A DNA stretch of 64,000 nt from Methylocystis sp. SC2 (GCF_000304315.1 NC_018485.1:2822501-2886500), one strand, 5' to 3'. Counted from the first letter of the stretch, positions 9,761 to 17,962 are shown. Notes: generated by a model from the letters alone, not told the origin. A program made the numbers and translations.

Positions 9761-12361
9761 ATGGAAACCGTCGCGGCCGATCGCGCCATTCTCGACGCTT
9801 TCGATGAGGCTCTTTGCATCCTCGAGGCTTCAGGCGCCCTGCGATCGATGAACCGAGCCGCCGAACGTCTCACCGGCTATTGCGAGAGGGAGCTTCGCGG
9901 CCAGCCTTTCTTTCCGCGGCTTCTCGCGCCAGACGCCGATGATTGCGCGCCTCCGACGCCGTCGCCGCGCGCCCGCGAGCGGCTGTCCCTGCGCATACGG
10001 CGCAAGGATGGACGAACGCTTGACGTGCGCTGCGAAATTGACGCGCTTTCCGGCAATGGCGATGGCGGATCGTTGGTCAAACTTCGTTCGCTCGACGGGC
10101 CGAATGAGCCAAATGCGCTCGTCGAGACGACGAAAAAGCTGGATACCATCTTCGGCGGCATGGTCGATGGTCTCGTCGTGATCAACGAGGCCGGCGACAT
10201 ATTGCTCTTCAGCAGAGGCGCGGAGAAGCTGTTCGGCTACCGCGCCGAGGAAGCGCTCGGAAGAAACGTCAAGCTGCTGATGCCGTCGCCCTATCGCGAG
10301 GCGCATGACGGCTACCTCTCGGCCTACAAGGAAACCGGCGTCAAGAAGATCATCGGCGTCGGCCGCGAGGTGGTCGGCCGGCGCAAGAACGGCACGACCT
10401 TCCCGATGTATCTCTCGATCGGCGAAATCCGGCTCGACGGCACGCGCTACTTCGTCGGCGTCACCCATGATCTGACCCGGCTCAAGCGCGCCGAAGATCG
10501 GCTGTTGACGCTCTCCGCCGCCGTCGAACAAAGTCCGATCGCGGTGATGATCACCAATAAGGATGGCGAGATCGAATATGTGAACAGCCGTTTCGCCAGC
10601 CTCACCGGCTATCCGCCGCATGAGCTCATCGGCCGGAATCCGCGGATGCTTCAGTCGAAGCGGACCGAGGGCGATCAATATCGGCGGCTTTGGGAGAGCA
10701 TTCGCGCCGGCGTCGAATGGCGCGGTCAGATCCAGGACAGAAGAAAGGACGGCAAGCTCTATTGGGCCTCCGAAATCATCACGCCGCTGCGCAATGCGAA
10801 CGGCGAGATCACGCATTATCTGGCCATTCAGCAGGATATCACCGAACAGAAGCGCGACAAGGAGGCGCTGTTCGAGAGCGAACAGCGTTTCCGGCAGATC
10901 GCCGACATGGCCGGCGATTGGCTGTGGGAGCAGGACCCGGACGGCCGCTACACGTATAGCAGCGGCGCCGTCGAGGACGTGCTCGGCATGACGCCCGAAG
11001 AGGTCGTCGGCAAGACCTATCTCGATCTCTTCGCCAAGGAGAGCGCGGAAGACGCCGCTCTCAAGACGGCGCCGAGCGCCATCGCGCTGCGCCGGGCCTT
11101 CCATCGCGTCGTCAACCACTATCGGCACAAGAACGACGGCGACGTCTTCACCGAGTCGACCGGCGCGCCGATCTTCGACGAAGCCGGCCGACTGGTGAAA
11201 TGGCGCGGCGTCGACCACAACATCACCTCGCGCAAGACGTTCGAAGACGCGCTGCGCGTGCGCAACCGCGCCATCGAATCCGTCCCGATCGGCATTGCGG
11301 TCTGGGACGCGCAGGCGCCCCGCGTTCCCAACATCTACGTCAATCCGGCGCTGAGCCGGATCACCGGCTTCACCCGCGAAGAGCTGCTCGGACACAGCTT
11401 GCATCTGCTGCGCGGGCCGGAGACGGATCCTGCGGCGCTCGAAGAGATCCGCAACGCCATCGTTCATCGCGCCAGCTGCCAGGTGGTGGTGAAATTCTAC
11501 CGCAAGGACGGCAGCTCCTTCTGGGACGAGCTCTCCATCTCGCCGGTCGCCAATGAGGCGGGACGCATCACCCATTTCGTCAGCGTCCACGCCGACATTT
11601 CCGATCGGCGGCGCGTGGAAGAGAATCGCCACGAACTGGAAATCGCCAAGCAGATCCAGCTGTCGCTGCTGCCGAACGCGCCGCTGCGCACCCCGCATAT
11701 GGAGATCGCCGGAATCTGCGTGCCGGCGACGCATGTCGGCGGCGATTATTTCGACTATTTCGAGAATTCCGGCGTGATCGACATCGTCATCGCCGACGTT
11801 TCCGGCCATAGCGTCGGCGCCGCGCTGATCATGACCGAAGTGCGCAGCACGCTGCGCGCCGAAACGCGAAAGGCGACCAACGCCTTGAGCGGGCCGGCGG
11901 AGCTGTTGCGCGACCTCAATGAGCTGCTGCACGAGGACCTGACCGCCGCGGACCTCTTCATCACCATGTTCTATTGCCGCTTCCTGCCGCAGACGCGCAC
12001 GCTGCAATACGCCAACGCCGGCCAAAATCCGCCGCTGCTGCTGCGCGCGGACGGCGCCGTGTGCGTGCAGCTCGACGCCGACGGCCTGGTGCTCGGCGTC
12101 GTGCGAGCGGTCGACTTCAAGGAGGGAAGCCTCGAACTCGCCGCGGGCGACAAGCTGCTGTTCTACACCGATGGAATCACCGAGGCGCAAAACCGCCAGG
12201 GCGACTTTTTTGGGCTCGAACGCCTGTCCGCCGCGTTCATGCAGCATCGCCGCCTCTCGCCGCGCGACCTCATCAAGGCGGTGCTCGCCGACGTGCGCGC
12301 CTTCCGCGGCGAGGCGCCGGCGTCGGACGACGTCGCCATGGTGGTGGCGCAAGTGCGCTGA
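9761..12361 (+). CDS. Multi-PAS sensor with SpoIIE-type PP2C phosphatase domain
   Basis: An 866-residue sensor phosphatase. About five PAS units occupy residues 5-110, 125-245, 250-365, 370-495 and 500-625, followed by a SpoIIE/RsbU phosphatase at 640-866 with GGDYFDYF, ADVSGHSVGAAL, YTDGITEA and SDDVAMVV metal-binding motifs. The second PAS closely resembles the FixL haem domain: LMPSPYREAHDGYLSAY carries a His (about 182) where FixL has its haem ligand. The fifth PAS looks LOV-like but lacks the flavin-binding Cys. It starts 4 bp after the GDH stop, so it is co-transcribed. It should dephosphorylate the STAS protein encoded at the start of the operon. No membrane segment is seen, so it is probably cytoplasmic. 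Confidence 0.9.
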   Translation: METVAADRAILDAFDEALCILEASGALRSMNRAAERLTGYCERELRGQPFFPRLLAPDADDCAPPTPSPRARERLSLRIRRKDGRTLDVRCEIDALSGNGDGGSLVKLRSLDGPNEPNALVETTKKLDTIFGGMVDGLVVINEAGDILLFSRGAEKLFGYRAEEALGRNVKLLMPSPYREAHDGYLSAYKETGVKKIIGVGREVVGRRKNGTTFPMYLSIGEIRLDGTRYFVGVTHDLTRLKRAEDRLLTLSAAVEQSPIAVMITNKDGEIEYVNSRFASLTGYPPHELIGRNPRMLQSKRTEGDQYRRLWESIRAGVEWRGQIQDRRKDGKLYWASEIITPLRNANGEITHYLAIQQDITEQKRDKEALFESEQRFRQIADMAGDWLWEQDPDGRYTYSSGAVEDVLGMTPEEVVGKTYLDLFAKESAEDAALKTAPSAIALRRAFHRVVNHYRHKNDGDVFTESTGAPIFDEAGRLVKWRGVDHNITSRKTFEDALRVRNRAIESVPIGIAVWDAQAPRVPNIYVNPALSRITGFTREELLGHSLHLLRGPETDPAALEEIRNAIVHRASCQVVVKFYRKDGSSFWDELSISPVANEAGRITHFVSVHADISDRRRVEENRHELEIAKQIQLSLLPNAPLRTPHMEIAGICVPATHVGGDYFDYFENSGVIDIVIADVSGHSVGAALIMTEVRSTLRAETRKATNALSGPAELLRDLNELLHEDLTAADLFITMFYCRFLPQTRTLQYANAGQNPPLLLRADGAVCVQLDADGLVLGVVRAVDFKEGSLELAAGDKLLFYTDGITEAQNRQGDFFGLERLSAAFMQHRRLSPRDLIKAVLADVRAFRGEAPASDDVAMVVAQVR

Positions 12362-12377
12362 TGTCGAAACGATGACC

Positions 12378-12857
12378 TCAAGGATCGACGGTCAGCATTT
12401 TCCCGGCTTTGTTCGCGGCGATCCACCTGTTCAGTTCAGCGACATGACTACGCTCTTCTGCGACAAACTCCTCGGCGAGGGTCTTGATCTCGGGGTCGGT
12501 CGTCGTGTCGAGGACATGTTTGTAATAATCGAGTCCTGCCGTTTCCGCGTCGAGCGCAATCTCAAGAGCCTTTTCGCGTCCAATAAACGGATCGGCGGCC
12601 CAGATCGCCGCTGTCTCCGGGCTCTCCAATCCGGGCCATACGAATTCATCCGGCTTCATCTTTGGCAGTTCGCGAAAGCCGCCGCGGGCCTGCGCCTCGG
12701 CCAGGTGCAGTCTGGAATAATCCGCCAATCGACGAAACAGTTTGCCGACTTCGTGATTGCCGCCTGACTCCATGGCGTCGGCCAATTCCCCGTAGCGGCT
12801 GGCCGCTTCGAATTCGAGATGGATTGCATAAGCGAGAAATTCCTCGACCGATTCCAT
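12378..12857 (-). CDS. Ferritin-like (rubrerythrin-type) diiron protein
   Basis: A 159-residue all-helical protein of the ferritin-like superfamily. Candidate iron ligands are in HLEFEAASRYGEL (first helix), YSRLHLAEA, LDAETAGLDYY and AEERSHVAELN (ExxH). The ATG at 12857 is preceded by GAGGGGGAG, a strong ribosome site; upstream codons in frame are not needed. It is clearly paralogous to the C-terminal half of the next upstream gene: both share KLFR-LA--SRLHLAEA and WAADP segments. Likely roles are peroxide or oxygen protection, or iron handling; the sequence alone does not say which. Confidence 0.85.
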   Translation of the reverse strand: MESVEEFLAYAIHLEFEAASRYGELADAMESGGNHEVGKLFRRLADYSRLHLAEAQARGGFRELPKMKPDEFVWPGLESPETAAIWAADPFIGREKALEIALDAETAGLDYYKHVLDTTTDPEIKTLAEEFVAEERSHVAELNRWIAANKAGKMLTVDP

Positions 12858-12944
12858 GTCTCCCCCTCGCGCGCTGAACTCAGATTTGCAAGCGAGCGGC
12901 GGCCAAAAAGGCCGCCCCCGCCTCAAGCCGATTAGGCTCCTCGC

Positions 12945-13883
12945 TCAAGCGTTGGCGCTTGGCGGGTTCTTTATCGTCCATTCTTCGCGCGTGATCCAGG
13001 CTTCGAGAATTTTGACATGCTCGGCCTCTTCCTTGACGAATTCCTTCGCCATCGCTTCGATCTCCGGCGATTTGGTTTTGGCGGCGACGGCCCGATAGAA
13101 CTCGTAGCCTCGCCGTTCGCCCTGCAGGGCGGCTTTCAAGCCGTCGAGCCGCGATAGCGTTGGATCGGCGGCCCAGATTTCGGTGCGCTCCGGGGTCGCA
13201 TGATTTGGCCACACGTAATCGGGCGGAATGACCGCCGAAAGGTCGATCGATCCCGCGCGCTTCCTGGCCTCGGCGAGATGCAGACGTGAAAAGCCGGCGA
13301 GCTGTCGAAACAGTTTGGCGACTTCCGCGTTGCCGCAGCTTTCCATCATGCCCGCGAGTTCGTCGAAATGGATCGCCGCGTCCTCTTCGACCTTGACAGC
13401 GTATCCGATGAATTCATCCACCGTGGCGATCTCGATGCCGCCGGTGAAGCGCTTCGCGGCATGGGTGATATGGGCGCCTTGCGCCGGCAGCGTTTGATCG
13501 CCCTCGAACTTGACGAGGATGTCCTCGTTACGGACGAAACACTGGCACGCCAGGCGATAGCGCGGCGGCATGTCGCTCACTTCGGCGGCCTCGATCTCGG
13601 CTTTGGTGATCTTGCCGAGCTGGCGCAGCATCTCCTTTTCCTTCTCGGTCAGCGCGATCCCGTATTTGGGATTGCGACTGAGTTGCGTGACCTCGACAAG
13701 GCAGGAGCCGCATTCGCCGTCCTGACAGTCGAAGGGAATGGGGATTTTATGGGCCTTGGCCACAGCCAGGATCGTGCCCCGGTCTCCAGCGATCGCATAG
13801 ACAGTAATGTCTCGCGCAAGGACGGGTGATGAGAATGTCACGTTGGCCACGATTTTCGCTCCCTTTTGTCTGAACTCAGACAT
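12945..13883 (-). CDS. [2Fe-2S] ferredoxin fused to a ferritin-like diiron domain
   Basis: A 312-residue two-domain protein. Residues about 15-130 form a plant-type ferredoxin: Cys53, Cys58, Cys61 in FDCQDGECGSCLVEV and Cys113 in YRLACQCF provide the four cluster ligands. Residues about 145-305 are a rubrerythrin-like domain with VEEDAAIHFDEL, FSRLHLAEA, GERRGYEFY and KEEAEHVKILE (ExxH). The fusion suggests that the ferredoxin feeds electrons directly to the diiron centre, as in a self-contained peroxidase or oxygen reductase. This role is inference. The ATG at 13883 is preferred to a TTG 21 nt upstream. It lies 87 bp from its solo paralogue on the same strand, indicating a tandem duplication. 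Confidence 0.87.
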   Translation of the reverse strand: MSEFRQKGAKIVANVTFSSPVLARDITVYAIAGDRGTILAVAKAHKIPIPFDCQDGECGSCLVEVTQLSRNPKYGIALTEKEKEMLRQLGKITKAEIEAAEVSDMPPRYRLACQCFVRNEDILVKFEGDQTLPAQGAHITHAAKRFTGGIEIATVDEFIGYAVKVEEDAAIHFDELAGMMESCGNAEVAKLFRQLAGFSRLHLAEARKRAGSIDLSAVIPPDYVWPNHATPERTEIWAADPTLSRLDGLKAALQGERRGYEFYRAVAAKTKSPEIEAMAKEFVKEEAEHVKILEAWITREEWTIKNPPSANA

Positions 13884-14313
13884 GGTTCGGCGTTTAAGGG
13901 ACAAGCCGGGTCAAACGTAAGCTCACCGGAGTTGTTCTGAGCGGCGGCCGGGCCCGTTATCTTGCCGGAGACTTGGCAAAGCAGAAATCTCGCCAATTAA
14001 TACGATGCGCTGTAGGACGCATTGTCGCACGCGTGCGGTATTACTGATGCGCGCGACGGCGCTGACGCGACTCCGATCATTGCGGCGGGGCGACGGCGCG
14101 ACCGATTGCGTGGCCATGGCGGCGCTGAAAACGCGCCGATAAGGGCGCGCGAGCGGTCCGGGACGCCCCCGGCCGTCGCTGGCCGCAGCGCAAAGAAGTG
14201 TCTTCGACGGCCGGTTTCTCCCGGACACGGATCGCGTCGTCTCGCCGCCTCCGGGCTGAGGGAGCCGCTCCCCATCGTTCGGGTAACCGACGCCTGCGCC
14301 ATCCTCGCACCGC

Positions 14314-14446
14314 GTCATGGCCGCGCTTGTCGCGGCCATCCACGCGACGACGTGCTGAGATGTGAGAGCATGAGCCGAACGCGCCTTTTCGGCGTGAATC
14401 TTCGCGATGTCCTGGCGTGGATGGCCGGGACCAGCCCGGCCATGAC
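14314..14446. repeat. REP-like inverted pair (GTCATGGCCG type)
   Basis: Two copies of one palindromic unit face each other: GTCATGGCCGCGCTTGTCGC at 14314 and, inverted, ATGGCCGGGACCAGCCCGGC ending near 14446. A very similar pair is found at 59063-59174, so this is a dispersed intergenic REP family. Confidence 0.85.
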
Positions 14447-14773
14447 AACTGAAATGGAGCTAAATAAACCTGAGTTCCGACTCCTGCGTGGCTGAGCAGG
14501 CTGCAGGTTTCGAAAATCAATTCGCATCGGCTGGGGACAATAACACCGGCGATTTAAATGTGGCTCGCCGGCAAGCGCGCGCGTCGGGAATGTCAGTTTG
14601 CTTGCGCATTCCCAACCGTCGATTGTTCACGCGAGGGCCATGCTTGATGCCGGCCGCCGGAACAATGCCTTGAGGCGTCTCCGTCGGTCGTTCCGAAGCG
14701 CGTCGCAGTCCGGGAAACGTTAAACTGATATTCGGCGCCCGACCGCGCAGCCGCCGATGTCGCGATATGTGTT

Positions 14774-14834
14774 GCGTAATCTCCGTGGCAGCGTCACGCC
14801 GATTCCCCCTATTGGAACCACGCGGAGATTACGC
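14774..14834. repeat. Long imperfect inverted repeat
   Basis: GCGTAATCTCCGTGG at 14774-14788 pairs with CCACGCGGAGATTACGC at 14818-14834, a 15-bp stem with a 2-nt bulge and a 29-nt loop. It could be a terminator-like structure, a MITE relic or insertion-element ends. No gene lies inside it. Confidence 0.6.
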
Positions 14835-14874
14835 CGTTCTCAAATTCAAACCGCTACCGTTACGTTACGCCACA

Positions 14875-14925
14875 TTTTGATTTTAAGCGATTCCTTATCG
14901 ATCACATGTGATCGGGAAGCGCTCT
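14875..14925. repeat. Dispersed palindromic element, copy 1
   Basis: About 51 bp centred on the palindrome CGATCACATGTGATCG, flanked by AAGCGATTCCTTAT and GGAAGCGCTCT. An inverted copy occurs at 44763-44822 with an 8-bp insertion at the palindrome centre. It ends just before the stop of the neighbouring VOC gene. Confidence 0.85.
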
Positions 14926-15325
14926 AGGTGTTTTCTCTGATGGCGAAGTGATTGTGATCCGGGTCGTCAAAATATGACAGGAGAACGCCTTCTCCTTGAG
15001 GTTCGGGGTCGGTCACGACGACGCCCTTCGCCCTCAAATTGGCGACGGCTTTCTTAATGTCGGTGACGACGAAAGTCGTCACCTCGTATTTTGGCTCTTT
15101 TGTTGGCCCCTCCTTGGCCGCTTTTGTCGGGGGGGAGCTATTCAGCCCGATTTGAAAACGGGGCAACTCGTTAGAATATACCTGCGCCCAGTAGTTCTTG
15201 ACGAAATATTTTTCGTTGAGCTCCAAATCTAATTTTTCTTTATACCAGGCGATGCTTGCATCCTGGTTCGTGACGTCGACCCTCACGAGGAGTTCATACT
15301 CTTGGAATACGGCAGTCAGGCTCAT
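14924..15325 (-). CDS. VOC (glyoxalase/bleomycin-resistance fold) family protein
   Basis: A 133-residue single VOC domain: an N-terminal beta-alpha unit with DASIAWYKEKLDLEL (22-36) and a C-terminal unit with VTDPEPQGEGVLLSYFDDPD and HNHFAIRE. Members bind a metal and act on small electrophiles or confer resistance; no substrate can be named. GC content is lower than in neighbours, and both flanks are gene-poor, so recent acquisition is possible. The ATG at 15325 is the only good start. Confidence 0.8.
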   Translation of the reverse strand: MSLTAVFQEYELLVRVDVTNQDASIAWYKEKLDLELNEKYFVKNYWAQVYSNELPRFQIGLNSSPPTKAAKEGPTKEPKYEVTTFVVTDIKKAVANLRAKGVVVTDPEPQGEGVLLSYFDDPDHNHFAIRENT

Positions 15326-15680
15326 GATAACCTCTTTGGCAGTACAGGTTGGAGGAGATATTTACAACGTTTCCAGCATAGAAATAGGGGGTAATCGCGC
15401 GCCAATAACAAACTGCGCGTTGTTTCTATAATATTCGTGCGGTTTGTCAATGGCTTGGGGAAGAGCGCCCGTTCGTCTGAGGCGGATATAGTGTAAACAA
15501 GTTTGATTATATTTGCGTGACGACTGACGTTCAGCGCCCGATCCGCTCCGCCCTCATGCGCGCATCGGGGGAGTGGGCGCGCCTTGCGCGGCCGCGGCGA
15601 CGGTCCCGCCATCCCTCTTGACGCGGCGCTTGCGCAGCCAATTTCACCGAGATGCGCCCAGCGCGAGCGAGGGTCAGACG
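15326..15680. other. Intergenic region between divergent genes
   Basis: An AT-richer stretch (15326-15520), likely to carry the promoter of the VOC gene on the minus strand, followed by GC-rich leader sequence of the small gene at 15681. No RNA gene or repeat is recognised here. Confidence 0.5.
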
Positions 15681-15989
15681 ATGACGATTTATCGTGTTCG
15701 CGAAGTCAAATTCATCGAGACCGAAGGCGGCCATGTGAAGCTGAAGCCGCTGCGTGAATATGAGCGGGAATCCTCCGACGCGGCGAGCGTCATCGCCGAA
15801 GTGAGCCGCTTCTTCGAGATGGAGCTCTCCAGTCCCAAGGCGCTCGACGTCGTCGATTTCGACGAGGTGATCGTTCTCGACGAAAGAGGCGCGGTCGTTG
15901 CGCGTTTCGGCGTCGCCGACTTCTGGGAGCAGGAGTGGAACGCCGTCGCCGCGAAAGGCGACGCCGCGCCGATCGCGCGCTCGGCTTAA
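15681..15989 (+). CDS. Small conserved-looking protein of unknown function
   Basis: A 102-residue acidic protein beginning MTIYRVREVKFIETEGGHVK and containing DVVDFDEVIVLDERGAVVA. I do not recognise the family. No signal peptide or membrane segment is seen. The ATG at 15681 has GAGGGT 6 nt upstream; the frame extends further 5' but that part resembles non-coding sequence. It stands alone between divergent and convergent neighbours. Confidence 0.7.
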   Translation: MTIYRVREVKFIETEGGHVKLKPLREYERESSDAASVIAEVSRFFEMELSSPKALDVVDFDEVIVLDERGAVVARFGVADFWEQEWNAVAAKGDAAPIARSA

Positions 15990-16148
15990 GGCGACGCCAA
16001 GACATAAGTCTGTCGGTCGCAGGCGCATTGGCCAGCCTGAAGGCTTGCGGTCCAAAGCGCGCATCAAGCGTGGCGCATCCCGGACCGCGAGCCTCCAGAC
16101 TTGCCTGGTTGCGAAGCAGCCCCGGCGGGCGTTCTATTCGCCGCCGGA

Positions 16149-16619
16149 TTAAGGGGCGTCGCCGCGAAACGCCGCTTCGACCGCGGCGAGGTCGATCTTC
16201 ACCATGCCGAGCATCGCCTGAAAGGCGCGCTCGGCGGCGGCGCGATCGTCATCCATGAACATGCGCGGCAAGGCTTCCGGCACGATCTGCCAGCGGACGC
16301 CATAACGGTCTTTCAACCAGCTGCATTGAATCTCGGCGCCGCCGCCTTCGAGCAGCTTGTCCCATAGATCGTCGGTCTCGCGCTGATCCTTGGTCATCAC
16401 CGAGATCGAAAAGGCTTCATTGTGGCTCGGCTCGCAGCCCATGTTCAGCGCCTGATAGGGCGCGCCGGCGAGGGTGAAGGAGACCAGCAGCGCCGGCCCG
16501 TCCGGCGCGCGGCGGAAGGCGCTTTCAAACGCCGAATTGGGAATGACCGAGACATAGAAGCGCGCCGCTTCCTCCGCCTGATCCTTGAAGGCGATACAGG
16601 TTCTGACTTTCGACTGCAT
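16149..16619 (-). CDS. VOC family protein, PhnB / '3-dmu-9_3-mt' type
   Basis: A 156-residue protein of the PhnB-like VOC branch (often misnamed 3-demethylubiquinone-9 3-methyltransferase). The start MQSKVRTCIAFKDQAEEAAR with YVSVIPNS, then NEAFSISVMTKDQRETDDLW and CSWLKDRYGVRWQIVPEAL are characteristic. It is probably not a methyltransferase, since no SAM motif is present. Substrate unknown. A short distance upstream lies a pair of REP-like palindromes. Confidence 0.85.
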   Translation of the reverse strand: MQSKVRTCIAFKDQAEEAARFYVSVIPNSAFESAFRRAPDGPALLVSFTLAGAPYQALNMGCEPSHNEAFSISVMTKDQRETDDLWDKLLEGGGAEIQCSWLKDRYGVRWQIVPEALPRMFMDDDRAAAERAFQAMLGMVKIDLAAVEAAFRGDAP

Positions 16620-16670
16620 GGCTGCTCCTATTTCGCGTCTGAGATTTCCAATGAGCGGTCGGGTGAAGGT

Positions 16671-16720
16671 TCCTCATCCCGAGGAGCGCGCGCAGCACGC
16701 GTCTCGAAGGACGAGGAACC
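16671..16720. repeat. REP-like palindrome (CTCATCC-GAGGAGCG family)
   Basis: A roughly 50-bp palindrome whose arms are TCCTCATCCCGAGGAGCG and the inverse CGTCTCGAAGGACGAGGA. Related copies are at 16890-16930, inside 17963-18056 and at 40270-40419. It sits between the VOC gene and marR. Confidence 0.85.
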
Positions 16721-16889
16721 TTCAGGCGCCGTGTTCTGGAGCTCGCCCTCGTGCTTCGCGACGGCTCCTGCGGAGCTCCTCAGCAGGAGGGCGAAGGGCG
16801 GGCTTTCGAACTCATGGCTGCTCCTGGTTGTTTTGCTGGCGCTTCGCCGCGGTCGTTTTGGCGATACGCCTGTGGGGGCAGAGGTTTCC

Positions 16890-16930
16890 ATCCTTCGAGA
16901 CGCGGCCTTCGGCCGCGCCTCAGGATGAGG
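16890..16930. repeat. REP-like palindrome, same family
   Basis: TCCTTCGAGACGCGGCCTTC continuing to GCCTCAGGATGAGG forms a perfect-looking hairpin with a GGCC-rich loop. It is the partner of the copy at 16671 in inverted arrangement. Confidence 0.8.
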
Positions 16931-16967
16931 CGACGGTTTGCTGGAGCGCTCGACAAACGCAATAAAA

Positions 16968-16979
16968 GTTGATATCAAC
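16968..16979. promoter_or_regulatory. Palindromic operator candidate for MarR
   Basis: GTTGATATCAAC is a perfect 12-bp palindrome ending 11 bp before the marR start codon. TTGATATCAA-like sites are typical MarR-family targets next to their own gene, so autoregulation is likely. Confidence 0.65.
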
Positions 16980-16990
16980 ATAACGACGCC

Positions 16991-17479
16991 ATGTCAAAGA
17001 AGCTGCCGATCGAGGTCGTTCATGAGGTTCGCGACTCCTGTCTCTGCCTCGCGGCGCAACGCGCGGCGCGCACGTTGGCCCGGCGCTTCGATCGCGCCTT
17101 CGCGCCGCTTGGACTCACCAATGGCCAGTTCTCGCTGATGATGTCGCTCAACGCGCCGCGGGCGCCGACGCTCGGGCGGCTCGCGCAGGCGCTGGCGATG
17201 GATCGCACGACGCTCACCGCCGCGCTGAAATCCTTGGAGCGGCGCGGACTCGTCGAGACGCGACTTGACGAGAAGGACCGCCGCGCGCGCAGATTGTTCC
17301 TGACCGGCGCCGGCGCCGATCTGCTCGCGGCGGCGCTGCCGATCTGGCGCAAAGAACATGCGGCGCTCGACGCGCAGTTTTCACAAAGCGAAGCGCAAAA
17401 GCTTCGCAAGGCGCTGCGTAAGTTAGGGGCTGAAACGCCTATTGAAGAAAGGGACCCACAGCATGAACGCCACTGTTGA
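16991..17479 (+). CDS. MarR-family transcriptional regulator
   Basis: A 162-residue winged-helix regulator. The recognition helix region is LGRLAQALAMDRTTLTAALKSLERRG (about 74-99), followed by the wing VETRLDEKDRRARRLFLTGAG with the conserved D-x-R of MarR proteins. It should dimerise and repress a nearby promoter in response to a small ligand. A palindrome lies directly upstream. Its 3' end overlaps the following VOC gene by 17 bp, so the two genes are co-expressed and the VOC protein is the probable target. Confidence 0.92.
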   Translation: MSKKLPIEVVHEVRDSCLCLAAQRAARTLARRFDRAFAPLGLTNGQFSLMMSLNAPRAPTLGRLAQALAMDRTTLTAALKSLERRGLVETRLDEKDRRARRLFLTGAGADLLAAALPIWRKEHAALDAQFSQSEAQKLRKALRKLGAETPIEERDPQHERHC

Positions 17480-17951
17480 GAATGATCGTCAATGCATGCG
17501 ATCGATCACGCCGCATCTCATCTGCGCCGGCGCTTCCGATGCGATCGAATTTTATAAGAAGGCTTTCGGCGCGCAGGAAATGATGCGCCTGCCCGGTCCC
17601 GACGGAAGACTGATGCATGCGGCGGTGCGGATCGGCGACTCCATGCTGATGCTGGTCGACGAAATGCCGGAATGGGGCGCGCTCGGGCCGAAGGCCTTGA
17701 AGGGTTCGCCCGTCACCATTCATCTCCTGGTCGACAATGTCGACGAGGTTTACGCGCGCGCCATCGCCGCCGGGGCGAGCGCGAAAATGCCGGTCGCCGA
17801 CATGTTCTGGGGCGACCGCTACGGGCAGATCGTCGATCCGTTCGGCCATGTATGGTCGATCGCGACGCATATGCGCGATCTGACGCCGGAAGAGATCGCG
17901 GCGGCGGGGCGCGCGGCGATGGCGAAGGGCTGCGCCGAGGCGTCGGCTTGA
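17463..17951 (+). CDS. VOC family protein, PhnB/glyoxalase type
   Basis: A 162-residue PhnB-like protein: ITPHLICAGASDAIEFYKKA (15-34), RLPGPDGRLMHAAVRIGDS, then DMFWGDRYGQIVDPFGHVWS near residue 120, the hallmark of this VOC group. The ATG at 17463 follows AAGGGA by several bases and overlaps the end of marR. It may detoxify or modify an electrophilic compound sensed by the MarR regulator; that link is inference from gene order. Confidence 0.87.
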   Translation: MNATVENDRQCMRSITPHLICAGASDAIEFYKKAFGAQEMMRLPGPDGRLMHAAVRIGDSMLMLVDEMPEWGALGPKALKGSPVTIHLLVDNVDEVYARAIAAGASAKMPVADMFWGDRYGQIVDPFGHVWSIATHMRDLTPEEIAAAGRAAMAKGCAEASA

Positions 17952-17962
17952 GGACGCAGGGA

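Larger units (their letters stand above)
13905..14923. other. 1-kb gene-poor region
   Basis: No convincing coding sequence is seen on either strand; the open frames here are short and overlap palindromic repeats. The stretch contains a REP-like pair (14314-14446), a long imperfect stem-loop (14774-14834) and one copy of a dispersed palindromic element (14875-14925). The left part should hold the promoter of the ferredoxin-ferritin gene. Confidence 0.6.

Noticed and set aside
9830..12352. An 840-codon open frame antisense to the PAS-SpoIIE gene
   Set aside because: It mirrors the real gene, has no recognisable domain and arises from GC-rich third positions. The sense frame has complete PAS and SpoIIE motifs.
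14022..14495. Open frames across 14.0-14.5 kb on both strands
   Set aside because: They run through REP palindromes, encode Arg/Ala-rich low-complexity products and have no ribosome site.
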